Shown here one piece after another: positions 23,187 through 32,196 of a DNA stretch of 64,000 nt. A model generated the notes under the pieces. That model searched no databases and was not told where the DNA came from. It worked only from the letters and a program-made list of their open reading frames with translations. Numbering within the stretch: the stretch's first letter is position 1; every line of letters begins with the position of its first letter. A program made the translations under genes and the position numbers. The stretch spans positions 1-64,000 of the forward strand of contig CAJMRE010000006.1 in NCBI GenBank assembly GCA_905215755.1. Reading direction: 5' to 3'. The DNA comes from an uncultured bacterium (lineage in GTDB: Bacteria; Actinomycetota; Coriobacteriia; Coriobacteriales; Coriobacteriaceae).

Positions 23187-25991
23187 CTATAGCGAAACGG
23201 ATCCGTATTTCTTGATGCGGGCGAGCATGTTTTTGAGCTTGTTAAAGTCGAGCGGCTTGGGCAGGTGAGCGTTCATGCCGGCATCGTGTGCCGCCTGGGC
23301 ATCCTCGGCAAAGGCGTTGGCGGTGAGCGCGATGATGGGGATATCGGCCGCATCGGCCTTCTCGCTCAGACGAATCGCGCGGGTTGCCTCGTAGCCGTCC
23401 ATGCCCGGCATCATGATGTCCATTAGAATCGCATCGAAGCTACCCGCGGGACGGCCAACGTATAGGTCGACCGTTTCGTTGCCGTCGGCGGTGCGAGTTA
23501 CGACGATGCCCTCGCTTTCGAGCAGAGCCTGGGCAATCTCGGCATTGAGCTCGTTATCTTCTGCCAAAAGGACGTTCATGCCGGCAAGCGAGCAGCTGTT
23601 TGCCTGGCCGTCCGCACGTTCCCTTGCCTGAGGGTTCTTGTCGATATCGAGCGGAATCTGGACGTTGAACGTACTCCCCGCGCCAACCTCACTCGAAATC
23701 TCAATCGTGCCGCCCATCAGGTCAATAAGTGACTTGACGATTGGCATGCCCATGCCGGTTCCCTGGAACTTGCTGCGCGCATCGTCACCTTCCTGGGCAA
23801 ACGGCTCATAGATATGCTTTAAAAACTCGGGAGCCATGCCAATGCCGGTATCCGAAACGCTAAAGCAAAAGAGCGCGCGCCCATCATCGAGTGGCTTGGT
23901 CTGTGAGCTAAAGGTGACGGAGCCGCCGCGCTTGTTGTACTTAATGCTGTTGTCTAGCAAGTTGATTATGATCCGTCGGATATGGGTGGGACTGCCGATC
24001 ATGTATGGCCCCGTAGCGTACGGCAGGCTATTGTCCTGCAATGTGATGCCGTTACCGGACGCGCGGAGCTTGCACAGCACCAGCGCATCGTCACAGAGCT
24101 CTTTGAGGTTAAAAGGAGCATGTTCCAGTGTTAGCTTGCGGTCTTCGATTTTGCCCATCTCGAGGATATCGTTGATCAGCGAGAGCAGGTGATTGGCGGC
24201 AACACGCGCCTTGGCGCGGCTTTCGCGGGCGACTTGCATATCGCCGTCTTTCAATTCCTCAATTTCGATAAGACCCAGGATGCCGTTGAGCGGCGTGCGG
24301 ATGTCGTGACTCATGCGCGTGAGGAATGCTGTCTTAGCGGCGTTGGCGGCATCGGCTTTCTGCTGTTCTTTCTGCGCGCGGTGAAGCGACCAGACAAGGA
24401 TGACGATGCCGGTGAGCAAAATGCAGATGACGACTGCCGAAATGACGATGCGGTTGCGGTAGAGAAGTCGGAACGCATCCGATTCTTGCGCCGAGTACGA
24501 TGTGGGGGAATAACTGCTTGCAGAGAGCGATTCGCCGGCATTGACGATGCCCTTATTGATAATTCCCAACAGCTCGGGCTTGCCGCGCGAAATTAAACAC
24601 GATAGTTGCGCCGTGTTGGTGAGTTCCTGCGTTTCGAAATCCTCGATGCCATAGGTGTCGCGGATGGTTTCCAAGCGCGTGCTGGGGACAATGATGCAAC
24701 TTGCCTCCCCCTTATTGAGGGCTTTGAGCGCCTCGCCGCCATTTGGATATTCGGTTATCGTTGCGTCGGGGAAGAGGCTCTCGAGCTCAAGACGGTTGAC
24801 GATCGCGCTCTGCGTGCAAGCGATTTTCTTAAGGTCGCGGTTCAGGTTATTGCTGCTGTGAATGGCGGTCAGGGAAACCGTTCCCATCGGGTTTGACTGC
24901 ACGACCCCTTTCTGTTCGGCAAGCCAGTAGTCGCGAAACAGAGGTAGGGCGACATCGATAGTTCCGTTGGAAAGGGCTTTGACCATTTGCTTGTTATTTG
25001 AGATCGCGACTGTTTTAACCGTAATGCCAAACTTGTCGCGCAACGTCGTTGCAAGCGAGGCGAGCGACCCTTCCATCTCGCCGTCGTCATTTTGCGTGCA
25101 GTAGGGAAGTTGGTTTTTAAGATAGCCAATCGTGATGGTGTTGCCGTTTGCTTTGAGCCAGGAGGTCTCGGTGCCGGTGAGCGATGATGAGCCGCTGTTT
25201 TGGGCCGAGTAGCTCGATTTGACTTCGTCGTTATAGCGCGGGTTGACGCGGGCGATTGCCGTCATGGCGGCATTGATGTCATTCATCAAATCGGGGCGGC
25301 TTTTGGGAACGGCAAAATAGTAGTCGCTCGAGCCTACGTAGAACATGGGCGAGGCATCGGGCGACGAAATGGTGTCGTTCATGATGACGGCGTCGACCTC
25401 GCCGTCTGCAAGCGCCTCAAAGAGGGCGCCACCGGTGTTGATTTCTTTATAGGTACAGGTGATGCCTTCGTTGGCGAGCCACTGCTGGCCGACGAAGGTT
25501 TGCATAGCGCCGGGGTTGTAGCCGATGGTAAGGCCTTGGAGCGCTTGGGGGTCACCCTTGGCCAGGTCGTCGCGATCGGGCCTGGCGTAGATGTAGTAGC
25601 GCTCGGTGCCCTCGGGATTCGAGGAAAAGAGCAACTTTTGGGCGCGTTCCTCGGAGTAGGAGATGTTGGGCATCAGGTCGATTTCGCCCGCCTCGAGCTT
25701 GTCCATGAGCTCGGTGAAGGTGCCACTGACGTATTCGTATTGCCAGCCGGGCGTGTAGTACGAAAGCGTCTGGAGGTATTCGTAACCCCAGCCCGAGAGG
25801 CGTTCGCCCGGCGTGCCTTCCTGGAAACCCCTGTTGCTGACGAGCCAGCCAACGCGGACCGTTTTGACCTGCTGATCAGAGTCGCCGGCATAGACGGGGG
25901 CGGGCATGGCGCCGCCCAGCACGGTAAGTGCGGTAAGCACGATGACCAGGGCACGATATATAGTTGAACGAAGGACAGCGGCAGTTCTCAC
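23187..25991 (-). CDS. Hybrid sensor histidine kinase with two periplasmic-type solute-binding domains
   Basis: A ~934-residue BvgS/EvgS-like sensor. A signal peptide is followed by two tandem SBP-bac-3 domains (about residues 45-260 and 280-490), a membrane helix (about 516-538), HisKA with phospho-His near 563 (MSHDIRTPLNG), HATPase (N-box NLLDNSIKYN, G-box GTGMGMP), and a C-terminal receiver with Asp near 860 (LMDIMMPGMDG). No Hpt domain or output domain is present, so the phosphate must pass to a separate protein not seen nearby. The likely ligand is an amino acid or similar small molecule. I favour the GTG at 25991 (AGGA six bases upstream) over the TTG at 25997. Confidence 0.88.
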   Translation of the reverse strand: MRTAAVLRSTIYRALVIVLTALTVLGGAMPAPVYAGDSDQQVKTVRVGWLVSNRGFQEGTPGERLSGWGYEYLQTLSYYTPGWQYEYVSGTFTELMDKLEAGEIDLMPNISYSEERAQKLLFSSNPEGTERYYIYARPDRDDLAKGDPQALQGLTIGYNPGAMQTFVGQQWLANEGITCTYKEINTGGALFEALADGEVDAVIMNDTISSPDASPMFYVGSSDYYFAVPKSRPDLMNDINAAMTAIARVNPRYNDEVKSSYSAQNSGSSSLTGTETSWLKANGNTITIGYLKNQLPYCTQNDDGEMEGSLASLATTLRDKFGITVKTVAISNNKQMVKALSNGTIDVALPLFRDYWLAEQKGVVQSNPMGTVSLTAIHSSNNLNRDLKKIACTQSAIVNRLELESLFPDATITEYPNGGEALKALNKGEASCIIVPSTRLETIRDTYGIEDFETQELTNTAQLSCLISRGKPELLGIINKGIVNAGESLSASSYSPTSYSAQESDAFRLLYRNRIVISAVVICILLTGIVILVWSLHRAQKEQQKADAANAAKTAFLTRMSHDIRTPLNGILGLIEIEELKDGDMQVARESRAKARVAANHLLSLINDILEMGKIEDRKLTLEHAPFNLKELCDDALVLCKLRASGNGITLQDNSLPYATGPYMIGSPTHIRRIIINLLDNSIKYNKRGGSVTFSSQTKPLDDGRALFCFSVSDTGIGMAPEFLKHIYEPFAQEGDDARSKFQGTGMGMPIVKSLIDLMGGTIEISSEVGAGSTFNVQIPLDIDKNPQARERADGQANSCSLAGMNVLLAEDNELNAEIAQALLESEGIVVTRTADGNETVDLYVGRPAGSFDAILMDIMMPGMDGYEATRAIRLSEKADAADIPIIALTANAFAEDAQAAHDAGMNAHLPKPLDFNKLKNMLARIKKYGSVSL

Positions 25992-26062
25992 ATGCAATCC
26001 TAACGAATCGAGACATTACCGCATAAGGATACCAGCTCAGGTGCCCCGTTCGCCCACAGATA

Positions 26063-26145
26063 TAGTCATCGGGGACGTTCTTAAACGACTAGTCATTGGG
26101 GACGTTCTTGAATGACTAGTCGTTTAAGAACGTCCCCGATGACTA
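26063..26145. repeat. GGGGACGTTC-type palindrome, perfect 35-base arms
   Basis: Arms 26063-26097 and 26111-26145 are exact complements (TAGTCATCGGGGACGTTCTT onward). The 13-base centre GGGGACGTTCTTG repeats the motif found inside the arm. Degraded relatives lie at 17993 and 41462. It lies between divergent genes (hybrid kinase and K+ channel). Confidence 0.85.
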
Positions 26146-26215
26146 GTTCCGTTTGCGGGGGAGGCGTGGGACAATATCGAGCAAATGTGAATGATTGTCC
26201 GCGGAAGGGGTCGCG

Positions 26216-26641
26216 ATGAAAAAGCTGAGGACACTTGCCGATGTGTTGCATCAGGCTGGCTTTGCCCACATAACGGGCGTGTTTCTTGTCTTTTTCCTGC
26301 TCTGCTCAACGGCCGTCTGGCTGTCCGAGCCCACGACCCTCACCTTTGGCGACGGGCTCTGGTTTAGCTTTGAGACCGTGTCGACCATCGGTTTTGGCGA
26401 TATTCCGGCCGAGACGCCGGTTGCCCGCGCCATCACCGTCATCTTGAGCGTCATCAGCATCTTCTACATCGCCATGCTCACGGGTGTTGCGGTGAGCTAC
26501 TGCAACACGCTCATCAAGCTGCGCCAAAAGGACACCATGGCACGCTTTATGGACGACTTGGAGCATTTGGAAGAGCTCGACCGCGACGAGCTCGCCGACC
26601 TGTCGCGTCGCGTGCGCGAGTACCGTCGCCGGCAACGTTAG
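26216..26641 (+). CDS. Two-helix potassium channel
   Basis: The 141-residue protein has two membrane helices (about residues 20-42 and 80-103) around a pore loop with selectivity filter TIGFGD (residues ~62-67), the signature of Ion_trans_2/KcsA-type K+ channels, which work as tetramers. A charged helical tail of ~35 residues follows (MARFMDDLEHLEELDRDELA), lacking any RCK nucleotide-binding domain. GGAAGGGG precedes the ATG at 26216. The LOG gene follows after 33 bases and may be cotranscribed. Confidence 0.88.
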   Translation: MKKLRTLADVLHQAGFAHITGVFLVFFLLCSTAVWLSEPTTLTFGDGLWFSFETVSTIGFGDIPAETPVARAITVILSVISIFYIAMLTGVAVSYCNTLIKLRQKDTMARFMDDLEHLEELDRDELADLSRRVREYRRRQR

Positions 26642-26674
26642 GGCTAGCGCATCGCGCAACAAGGGGGATTGCAT

Positions 26675-27208
26675 ATGAATATCACGGTGTACCTGGGCGC
26701 GAGCGTCGGCAACGATCCGGCGTTTCTGCCTGCGGTGCAGGAGCTCGGCACATGGATTGGCGCTCATGGTCACGCGCTGGTGTACGGCGGATCCAGGTCG
26801 GGCCTGATGGGCGCGCTTGCCGATAGCGTGCTCGATGCCGGCGGCCACGTGACGGGTGTGGAGCCGAGCTTTTTTATCGAGGCGGAGTTCCAGCACGACG
26901 GCATCGACGACCTTATCGTGACGAGCGATATGGCCGAGCGCAAGGCGAAGATGATCGAGCTTGGTGACGCGTTTATCGCCTTTCCGGGTGGCACGGGTAC
27001 GCTCGAGGAGATTGCCGAGGTTATGTCTGCCGTGTCGTTGGGGCACCTCAACGCGCCGTGCATCTTGTACAACCTGGACGGTTACTACAATGACCTGAAG
27101 GCACTGCTCGAGCATATGATCGACAAGGACCTATCGAGCCTGCAGCGCCAACAGGGAATTTATTTTGCCGACAACCTGCAAAAGATCGCATCGATCATCG
27201 ACGGCTAG
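26675..27208 (+). CDS. LOG family (TIGR00730-type) Rossmann protein
   Basis: A 177-residue protein with the lysine-decarboxylase-like/LOG signatures GGSRSGLMGALAD (residues ~29-41) and PGGTGTLEE (~107-115). LOG proteins release the base from nucleoside 5'-monophosphates (cytokinin activation in plants); bacterial members often act as nucleotide phosphoribohydrolases, with the physiological substrate unclear. ATG 26675 with GGGGG eight bases upstream is preferred over the TTG two codons earlier. Confidence 0.85.
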   Translation: MNITVYLGASVGNDPAFLPAVQELGTWIGAHGHALVYGGSRSGLMGALADSVLDAGGHVTGVEPSFFIEAEFQHDGIDDLIVTSDMAERKAKMIELGDAFIAFPGGTGTLEEIAEVMSAVSLGHLNAPCILYNLDGYYNDLKALLEHMIDKDLSSLQRQQGIYFADNLQKIASIIDG

Positions 27209-27333
27209 GCAACGGGCTCGCATGCGCGCGACACCCAATAGTGCCATTTGCAGCGCAGATGGTTGGCGCGTTCAGGCCACGTCCGCTCTACAATAAGACG
27301 TATTTCTGTCGACTTTGACTACGGGAGGGCCCG

Positions 27334-28623
27334 ATGGATAAGCTTGCCAAACCTAAAAACCGCGCGCTGTTTTTGGTCAGCGTTGCCGTGACCGGCGCGT
27401 TCGCAGGTGCCGCAGTCTGGCTGTTCTTTTTTGCGATGGAGCACGGCATCGACTATCTGTGGACCGAGATCCCGCACATGTTGGGCGCCGCTTCGCCCGA
27501 GCTCGCGAGCGGCCCGTTCGGCTTTTTGCCGTATCCGTTTTTCGTCTGCCTGCTGGGCGGTCTGCTCATCGGTCTGTACGAAAAGCTGACCGGCACCAAG
27601 ACCGACGACCTCAACCAGGTGATGGCCAAGGTCAAGCAAGACGGGCGCTACCCGTACGACAATCTGGGCAAGCTTTCGCTCGCGGCATTGCTGCCGCTGC
27701 TGTTTGGCGGAAGTATTGGACCGGAGGCCGGCCTGACCGGCGTTATCGCGGGTCTGTGCAGCTGGGTCGGCGACCGCATGCGCCGCTTTGGCGCCGAGTT
27801 TAGGGAGCTCACGTTGTTGGGTACCCAGGCCGCGCTGACGGCGCTCTTTACCGCGCCCGTCTTTGGCTTTGTGGCCCCGCTCGCCGGCAGCGCCGATGGC
27901 GATGAGGATTCCACGTCTGACGAGATCACCATTAAGCTCCCCAAGGCGCAGAAGACTGTGGTCTACGGCATCGCGATCGCGGGTGGTTTGGGAACCTATC
28001 TGCTGCTCGGCCAGCTTATGGGCGGCGGCATGGGCATGTCCAGGTTCGAGGCTGCCGAGGTGGGCAACCTCGAGCTCGCATGGCTTATCCCCCTGTCGCT
28101 GATCGGCACGGTCTGCGGTTGGCTGTACTTTGTCTCGGAGCACGCGAGCGAGGCGCTGGCCCATGCCATAGGGGAGCGCCCCGTCGTCAAGGCCATGCTG
28201 GCTGGCCTGGCGCTCGCCATCTGCGGAACGGTTCTGCCCTACACCATGTTTGCCGGCGAGACGCAGGCCGATGTCCTCATGGAAACCTACCTGACCATCC
28301 CCGCCGGTGTGCTTATCGCGACCGGTCTGGTCAAGGCTATGCTGACTCCCGCCCTCATCAACATGGGTTGGCGCGGAGGCCACTTCTTCCCGGTTATCTT
28401 CTCGGGCGTAAGCCAGGGCTACGGCCTTGCCATCCTCACCGGCGCCGATCCGGTCTTTTGCGTTGCCGTCTGCACGGCCTCGACGATGGGCGCCGTCATG
28501 CGCCAGCCCGTCATGGTCGTGGGCCTGCTGCTCATGTGCTTCCCGCTCAAGGGCATCGTCTGCATGATCATCGCCGCCGTCATCGCCGCCGGCATTCCGT
28601 TGCCCAAGTCACTGCGCAAGTAG
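27334..28623 (+). CDS. ClC-family chloride channel/transporter
   Basis: A 429-residue integral membrane protein with about ten to twelve helices. ClC landmarks are FGGSIGPEAGLTG (residues ~124-136, the G-x-x-G-P-E/G-x-P loop) and GWRGGHFFPVIFSG (~350), the anion-binding GxFxP segment. The gating glutamate position within GPEAG is present. No CBS domains follow, unlike larger ClC proteins. It may exchange Cl- for H+ or export fluoride; the sequence does not decide this. GGGAGGG lies upstream of the ATG, and TACAAT near 27290 is a candidate -10 box. Confidence 0.85.
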   Translation: MDKLAKPKNRALFLVSVAVTGAFAGAAVWLFFFAMEHGIDYLWTEIPHMLGAASPELASGPFGFLPYPFFVCLLGGLLIGLYEKLTGTKTDDLNQVMAKVKQDGRYPYDNLGKLSLAALLPLLFGGSIGPEAGLTGVIAGLCSWVGDRMRRFGAEFRELTLLGTQAALTALFTAPVFGFVAPLAGSADGDEDSTSDEITIKLPKAQKTVVYGIAIAGGLGTYLLLGQLMGGGMGMSRFEAAEVGNLELAWLIPLSLIGTVCGWLYFVSEHASEALAHAIGERPVVKAMLAGLALAICGTVLPYTMFAGETQADVLMETYLTIPAGVLIATGLVKAMLTPALINMGWRGGHFFPVIFSGVSQGYGLAILTGADPVFCVAVCTASTMGAVMRQPVMVVGLLLMCFPLKGIVCMIIAAVIAAGIPLPKSLRK

Positions 28624-28661
28624 CGCGGCTTTATCGCGGCACAATGCTCGGAGGATAAGAA

Positions 28662-29453
28662 ATGATTCTGTACTTTAGCGCGACGGGAAACAGCGAGCAT
28701 GTGGCGCGCCGTGTTGCAGCGGCAACGGGCGATAAGGTCATGTCGATTGAGCGCTTTGATGCCGAGTCCCTTCGTCTTGCCTTGGCGGGAGGGCCCTGTC
28801 AGCTTGGATTTGTTGCCCCGGTGTATGCCTGGGGCTTGCCGACGCCAATGATAGAGTTTTTAAAGACTGCCGACCTGTCGATTGCCGCTGGCGCAAAGGA
28901 CGGCGGGCGACCTTATACGTTCTATGTCTCGACGTACGGTTCGACGACCGGCCAATCGGCGAAGTTTGCCCGCGATTTGCTGCGCGAGCGTGGGCTCGAG
29001 CTGGACGCGGCGATGAGCGTCAAGATGCCCGATACCTGGACGCCTGTTTTCGACCTGTCAGATCCTCAAAAGGTCGAGAGCATCAACAAGGCTGCCGAGG
29101 CGCAGATTGATGCCGTGGTCGAAGCGGTACGGGCGCGGCGTACGGGCAACATGATGCGCCATCGCGTGCCCCTGTTTGCATCGTGCGCATATCACGCGTT
29201 TGGGCTGCCGCGCATGCAACGGACGAGCAAGTTTGCCGTCGATGCCGATCGCTGCATCGATTGCGGCCTCTGCGCCAAGCGCTGCCCCATGGCGGCAATT
29301 GAGATGCGTGACGGGCTTCCCGTCTGGGCAAAGCCGGAGTGCGCCGCCTGTCTCCGTTGCCTGCACTGCTGTCCCAAGTTTGCCATCTCACGCGGTAAAC
29401 GCACGGCTGCCCACGGTCAGTACAAGCATTCCAAGCCCGGCGTGAGGATGTAA
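28662..29453 (+). CDS. EFR1-type ferredoxin with flavodoxin-like domain
   Basis: The 263-residue protein joins an N-terminal flavodoxin-like fold (YFSATGNSEHVARRV, FMN phosphate loop, residues ~4-18) to two C-terminal 4Fe-4S motifs (CIDCGLCAKRCP and CAACLRCLHCCP, residues ~205-245). EFR1-family proteins are presumed electron carriers linking flavin and iron-sulfur chemistry in anaerobes; a defined partner is not known. It starts 38 bases after the ClC stop with GGAGG upstream. A bidirectional terminator follows. Confidence 0.88.
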   Translation: MILYFSATGNSEHVARRVAAATGDKVMSIERFDAESLRLALAGGPCQLGFVAPVYAWGLPTPMIEFLKTADLSIAAGAKDGGRPYTFYVSTYGSTTGQSAKFARDLLRERGLELDAAMSVKMPDTWTPVFDLSDPQKVESINKAAEAQIDAVVEAVRARRTGNMMRHRVPLFASCAYHAFGLPRMQRTSKFAVDADRCIDCGLCAKRCPMAAIEMRDGLPVWAKPECAACLRCLHCCPKFAISRGKRTAAHGQYKHSKPGVRM

Positions 29454-29491
29454 CGGCTGCGTGCCTGCTCTCTAAAAGCTCATGGTAAGAA

Positions 29492-29537
29492 ACAAGCCGC
29501 GCGAGGCCGTGTGTTTACGGTCTCGCGCGGTTGTTGT
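29492..29537. terminator. Bidirectional terminator between ferredoxin and methyltransferase genes
   Basis: CCGCGCGAGGCCGT and ACGGTCTCGCGCGG form a ~14-bp stem (one mismatch) with a short GTGTTT loop. AACAA on the left and TTGTTGTTT on the right give T-rich exits both ways. It ends at the methyltransferase stop. Confidence 0.8.
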
Positions 29538-30275
29538 TTAGAGCTTCCTCAACACGATTGCGATGGTGTTGAGGTATTCAAGCGCGCCCGCTTCAACGGC
29601 GGCGCGGTCGCCCGCTGCGTACTCGTTATCGCAGGCGAGCCAGTCTTCCCATGCCTCGTTGGTGCAGAGCATGGGCTGCATCGAGACGGTCTCGACGCCG
29701 GCGGTCGGCTCGATCATGGCGCGCCACCAGGCTATGTCGTGCATGTAGTCGAGCTGCTCAGGCGTCCAAGATTTGAGCAGGCAATCGGGCAGATTGTCGT
29801 GGCAGTCGCGGACCATGCCAGGGATGCTCCGGTAGAGCATTCCACCTTGCTTTACGTAGGGGAGCAAGCGCCCGCCCAGATAATGCGGGTCACGCCCATA
29901 GTAGTTGTACGAGTCGATGCTCACGACCGCATCAAAAAAGTCATGCTCAAATGGCAGCCCCTGAGAGGCATCCGCTTTAACAGGATGAATGGTGTTGCGG
30001 GGAATACCGAGTGAATCGAAGAACGCGCGGTTCTCCTCGGGGTCGCTCCACAGATCGACGGCGTAGGTGTCAAACCCGTATTCGCGGGCAAGCAGGGCGC
30101 TGGTGATACCGGTGCCCGACCCAAGGTCGCAGACGCGGGCGCCGCGGGGGATACGTGCGCCGCGAAGCAGCTCTTCGCAGAGCTTGAGGGGATTCGGCCC
30201 CATAATTTTAGAGCGTACGAGTGTCGCGTCGAAGCTGGTGGCTTTCGGGAAGGATTGAGATTCCTGGGATTGCAT
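29538..30275 (-). CDS. Class I SAM-dependent methyltransferase
   Basis: A 245-residue Rossmann methyltransferase with motif I VCDLGSGTGITSALLA (residues ~47-62), motif II acidic residue in YAVDLWSD, and VVSIDSYNYYGRD in the motif IV region. The C-terminal half (WTPEQLDYMHDIAWWRAMIE) resembles small-molecule or lipid methyltransferases of the cyclopropane-synthase-like clan; the acceptor is unknown. GGAAAG precedes the ATG. Upstream there is a ~175-base leader with a palindrome around a candidate -10 box. Confidence 0.8.
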   Translation of the reverse strand: MQSQESQSFPKATSFDATLVRSKIMGPNPLKLCEELLRGARIPRGARVCDLGSGTGITSALLAREYGFDTYAVDLWSDPEENRAFFDSLGIPRNTIHPVKADASQGLPFEHDFFDAVVSIDSYNYYGRDPHYLGGRLLPYVKQGGMLYRSIPGMVRDCHDNLPDCLLKSWTPEQLDYMHDIAWWRAMIEPTAGVETVSMQPMLCTNEAWEDWLACDNEYAAGDRAAVEAGALEYLNTIAIVLRKL

Positions 30276-30470
30276 TGTTCTTTCCTATCAGGTGCAAATT
30301 GGCAGATGACGGAGGCGGAACGGCGCAACAAACCACGGCCGTTGGACGGCCGTCTTCATGGTTCTATGCGATTGACCGTTCCCTAAAGAACAATGACCAA
30401 AAAGACATCCCCTTGGATGATCGAGATTGGGCCAAGGCCCGTGACGTCTCTATTGTAGGACGTTACGGGC
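30276..30470 (-). promoter_or_regulatory. Promoter with palindromic operator and long leader of the methyltransferase gene
   Basis: On the minus strand TACAAT (30452-30457) lies in the 10-base centre of an inverted repeat with 12-base arms, GCCCGTAACGTC (30459-30470) and GACGTCACGGGC (30437-30448). Transcription from here would leave a leader of ~170 bases containing ACGGCCGT direct repeats (30339-30357) and a second hairpin. The rest of 30276-30553 shows no gene. Confidence 0.45.
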
Positions 30471-30553
30471 TGGCGGGGGATATGCCATTTGTCATGTATT
30501 GGCGGACAGTCGATTATGGCCACGGGCGTGCCGAGACTCGCGTTCCCTGCGCC

Positions 30554-31429
30554 TTACTTCCATATTGCGAGTGCGGCGGTGCCCAAAACGATGAGGGCAA
30601 GGCCAATGCCGCTGCGGCGCGAGAGTTTTTCGTTGAAGGTCAGGCGCGCGAACAATACCGAAACAAGGATCGAGAGCTTGTCGATCTGTACCACGACGCT
30701 TACCTGCCCGGCGGCAATGGCGTAGTAGTAGAACAGCCATGACGCGCCGGTTGCAATGCCCGATGCTGCGAGAAACGCGAGTTCATGTCGGTCGACGCAC
30801 GCGACCTGCTCCAGTTTTCCCTTGGCCGCCACAATCGCCCACGCCATGGCGAGTACCACACAGGTGCGGATCGCCGTTGCCAGATTGGACTCGACGCCCT
30901 CGATGCCAACCTTGGCAAGGATGGATGTGAGCGCCGCGAAAACGGCGGCGCCGATGGCGTAAACGAGCCAAGTCAGGTCTTGCTTCTGGCCCACGCCGGC
31001 TGACTGTCTCTTCTCAATCATCAGGAATGTGCCGAGGGTGATTGCGGCCGTCCCGATAAGCTTTACGGCAAGATTGCTTGTCTCGCCAAAGAGAACAATG
31101 GCGGTAAGCGCGGCGAGTACGGTGCTCATCTTGTCGACGGGTACGACTTTGTTGACGTTCCCGATGCTGAGCGCCTTGAAATAACAGATCCACGAGGCGC
31201 CGGTGGCAAGTCCCGAGAGAACGAGGAACAGCCAGGACTTGGGCGCGATGCTGCCAATGGTTCCGACGGATCCGGAAACACCTGCCATTGCCCAGGCAAA
31301 TATGAGCACCATGCAGGTGCGGATGGCAGTCGCGATGTCGGAGTCGGTATGTTTGATGCCACATTTGGCCAAAATAGATGTGATGCCGGCAAAGAATGCC
31401 GATGCAAACGCTGCAACAACCCACGACAC
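30554..31429 (-). CDS. EamA-family (DMT) transporter
   Basis: The 291-residue protein has ten predicted membrane helices in two repeated EamA halves. The repeat is unusually visible: GITSILAKCGIKHTDSDIAT in the first half and LTSILAKVGIEGVESNLATA in the second, each followed by AIRTCMVL or AIRTCVVL. EamA proteins move metabolites such as amino acids, nucleotides or toxins; the substrate is unknown. The start is a GTG at 31429 with GAGGAGG ten bases upstream. It is separate from the GntR-ABC operon, whose last gene ends 68 bases upstream. Confidence 0.85.
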   Translation of the reverse strand: MSWVVAAFASAFFAGITSILAKCGIKHTDSDIATAIRTCMVLIFAWAMAGVSGSVGTIGSIAPKSWLFLVLSGLATGASWICYFKALSIGNVNKVVPVDKMSTVLAALTAIVLFGETSNLAVKLIGTAAITLGTFLMIEKRQSAGVGQKQDLTWLVYAIGAAVFAALTSILAKVGIEGVESNLATAIRTCVVLAMAWAIVAAKGKLEQVACVDRHELAFLAASGIATGASWLFYYYAIAAGQVSVVVQIDKLSILVSVLFARLTFNEKLSRRSGIGLALIVLGTAALAIWK

Positions 31430-31497
31430 GGGTGCGGTGCCTCCTCAAGAACGACTACGCCAGGTCTACGGTGCTCGTCCGATGATACCGCTTGCGG

Positions 31498-32196
31498 CTA
31501 CAAGTCGCGTGCTCGATAGATCTTGGTGCTGACGGTGCAGCTGATTGCAAATAGCACGAACGCCAGGACGGCAATGCCGGCGCACAGACATCCGATGACG
31601 GCGGGGTCGGGATTTGCTCCGGCAAATGACATAAGCCAGATGCTAATGGGGTTGGAGGAGCTCAGTATTGCCATAGTGCCGCAGCCAAGTAGGGCAAACA
31701 GGCCGACGGATAGGCGCAGTGCCTCCATGTGTCCAAATCGGAAAAATATCGGCTGTGCCAAAAACACCATCATGAGGGAGATGAGCATCGACGTCGCCGA
31801 GGCGGTTGCGATTTCAAAGATCGTCTGGCCTGTCGAAGGGATGCCCATGTGGTCGAAGAACGGAAGGGCGAGGATGTTCAGGAGCGTAGCCGCGCATGCC
31901 ATGACGGCCGAGGAGGCAATAATGCACAGGTAGCGTGCGCAGACGATGTCTTTGCGCGAGAACGGCAACGTTGCTCGATAGCGCTCCCAACCGTTTTGGT
32001 TATCGTAGCCAGCCAGCGAGTTCATGATTATGATGGGCGACATGGCGCTGACTGCACAGGTGCCGGCGCTCATGCCGGAGTCACCATCCGTCGCGTTGGC
32101 AAGGGTCAGCACGACGAATATGAACAGGCCGACGCCGGCGATGCTCGGGAGAAACGAGCGCATGATGGCGGTCTCGGACATAAAGGCGCGTTTCAT
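31498..32196 (-). CDS. ABC-2 type permease
   Basis: A 232-residue integral membrane protein with six predicted helices and a GWERYRATLPFSRKDIVCARY loop typical of ABC-2 permeases of the ABC2_membrane_5 type (first 20 residues of that loop diagnostic). It pairs with the ATPase encoded just upstream, overlapping it by four bases. Together with the GntR gene they form a YtrA-like exporter operon. Such operons are often induced by cell-wall-active peptides; the substrate here is not known. Confidence 0.82.
   Translation of the reverse strand: MKRAFMSETAIMRSFLPSIAGVGLFIFVVLTLANATDGDSGMSAGTCAVSAMSPIIIMNSLAGYDNQNGWERYRATLPFSRKDIVCARYLCIIASSAVMACAATLLNILALPFFDHMGIPSTGQTIFEIATASATSMLISLMMVFLAQPIFFRFGHMEALRLSVGLFALLGCGTMAILSSSNPISIWLMSFAGANPDPAVIGCLCAGIAVLAFVLFAISCTVSTKIYRARDL

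Noticed and set aside
30221..30742. Plus-strand frame across the methyltransferase leader and EamA end
   Set aside because: It overlaps the EamA gene out of frame, has no ribosome site and shows no domain.
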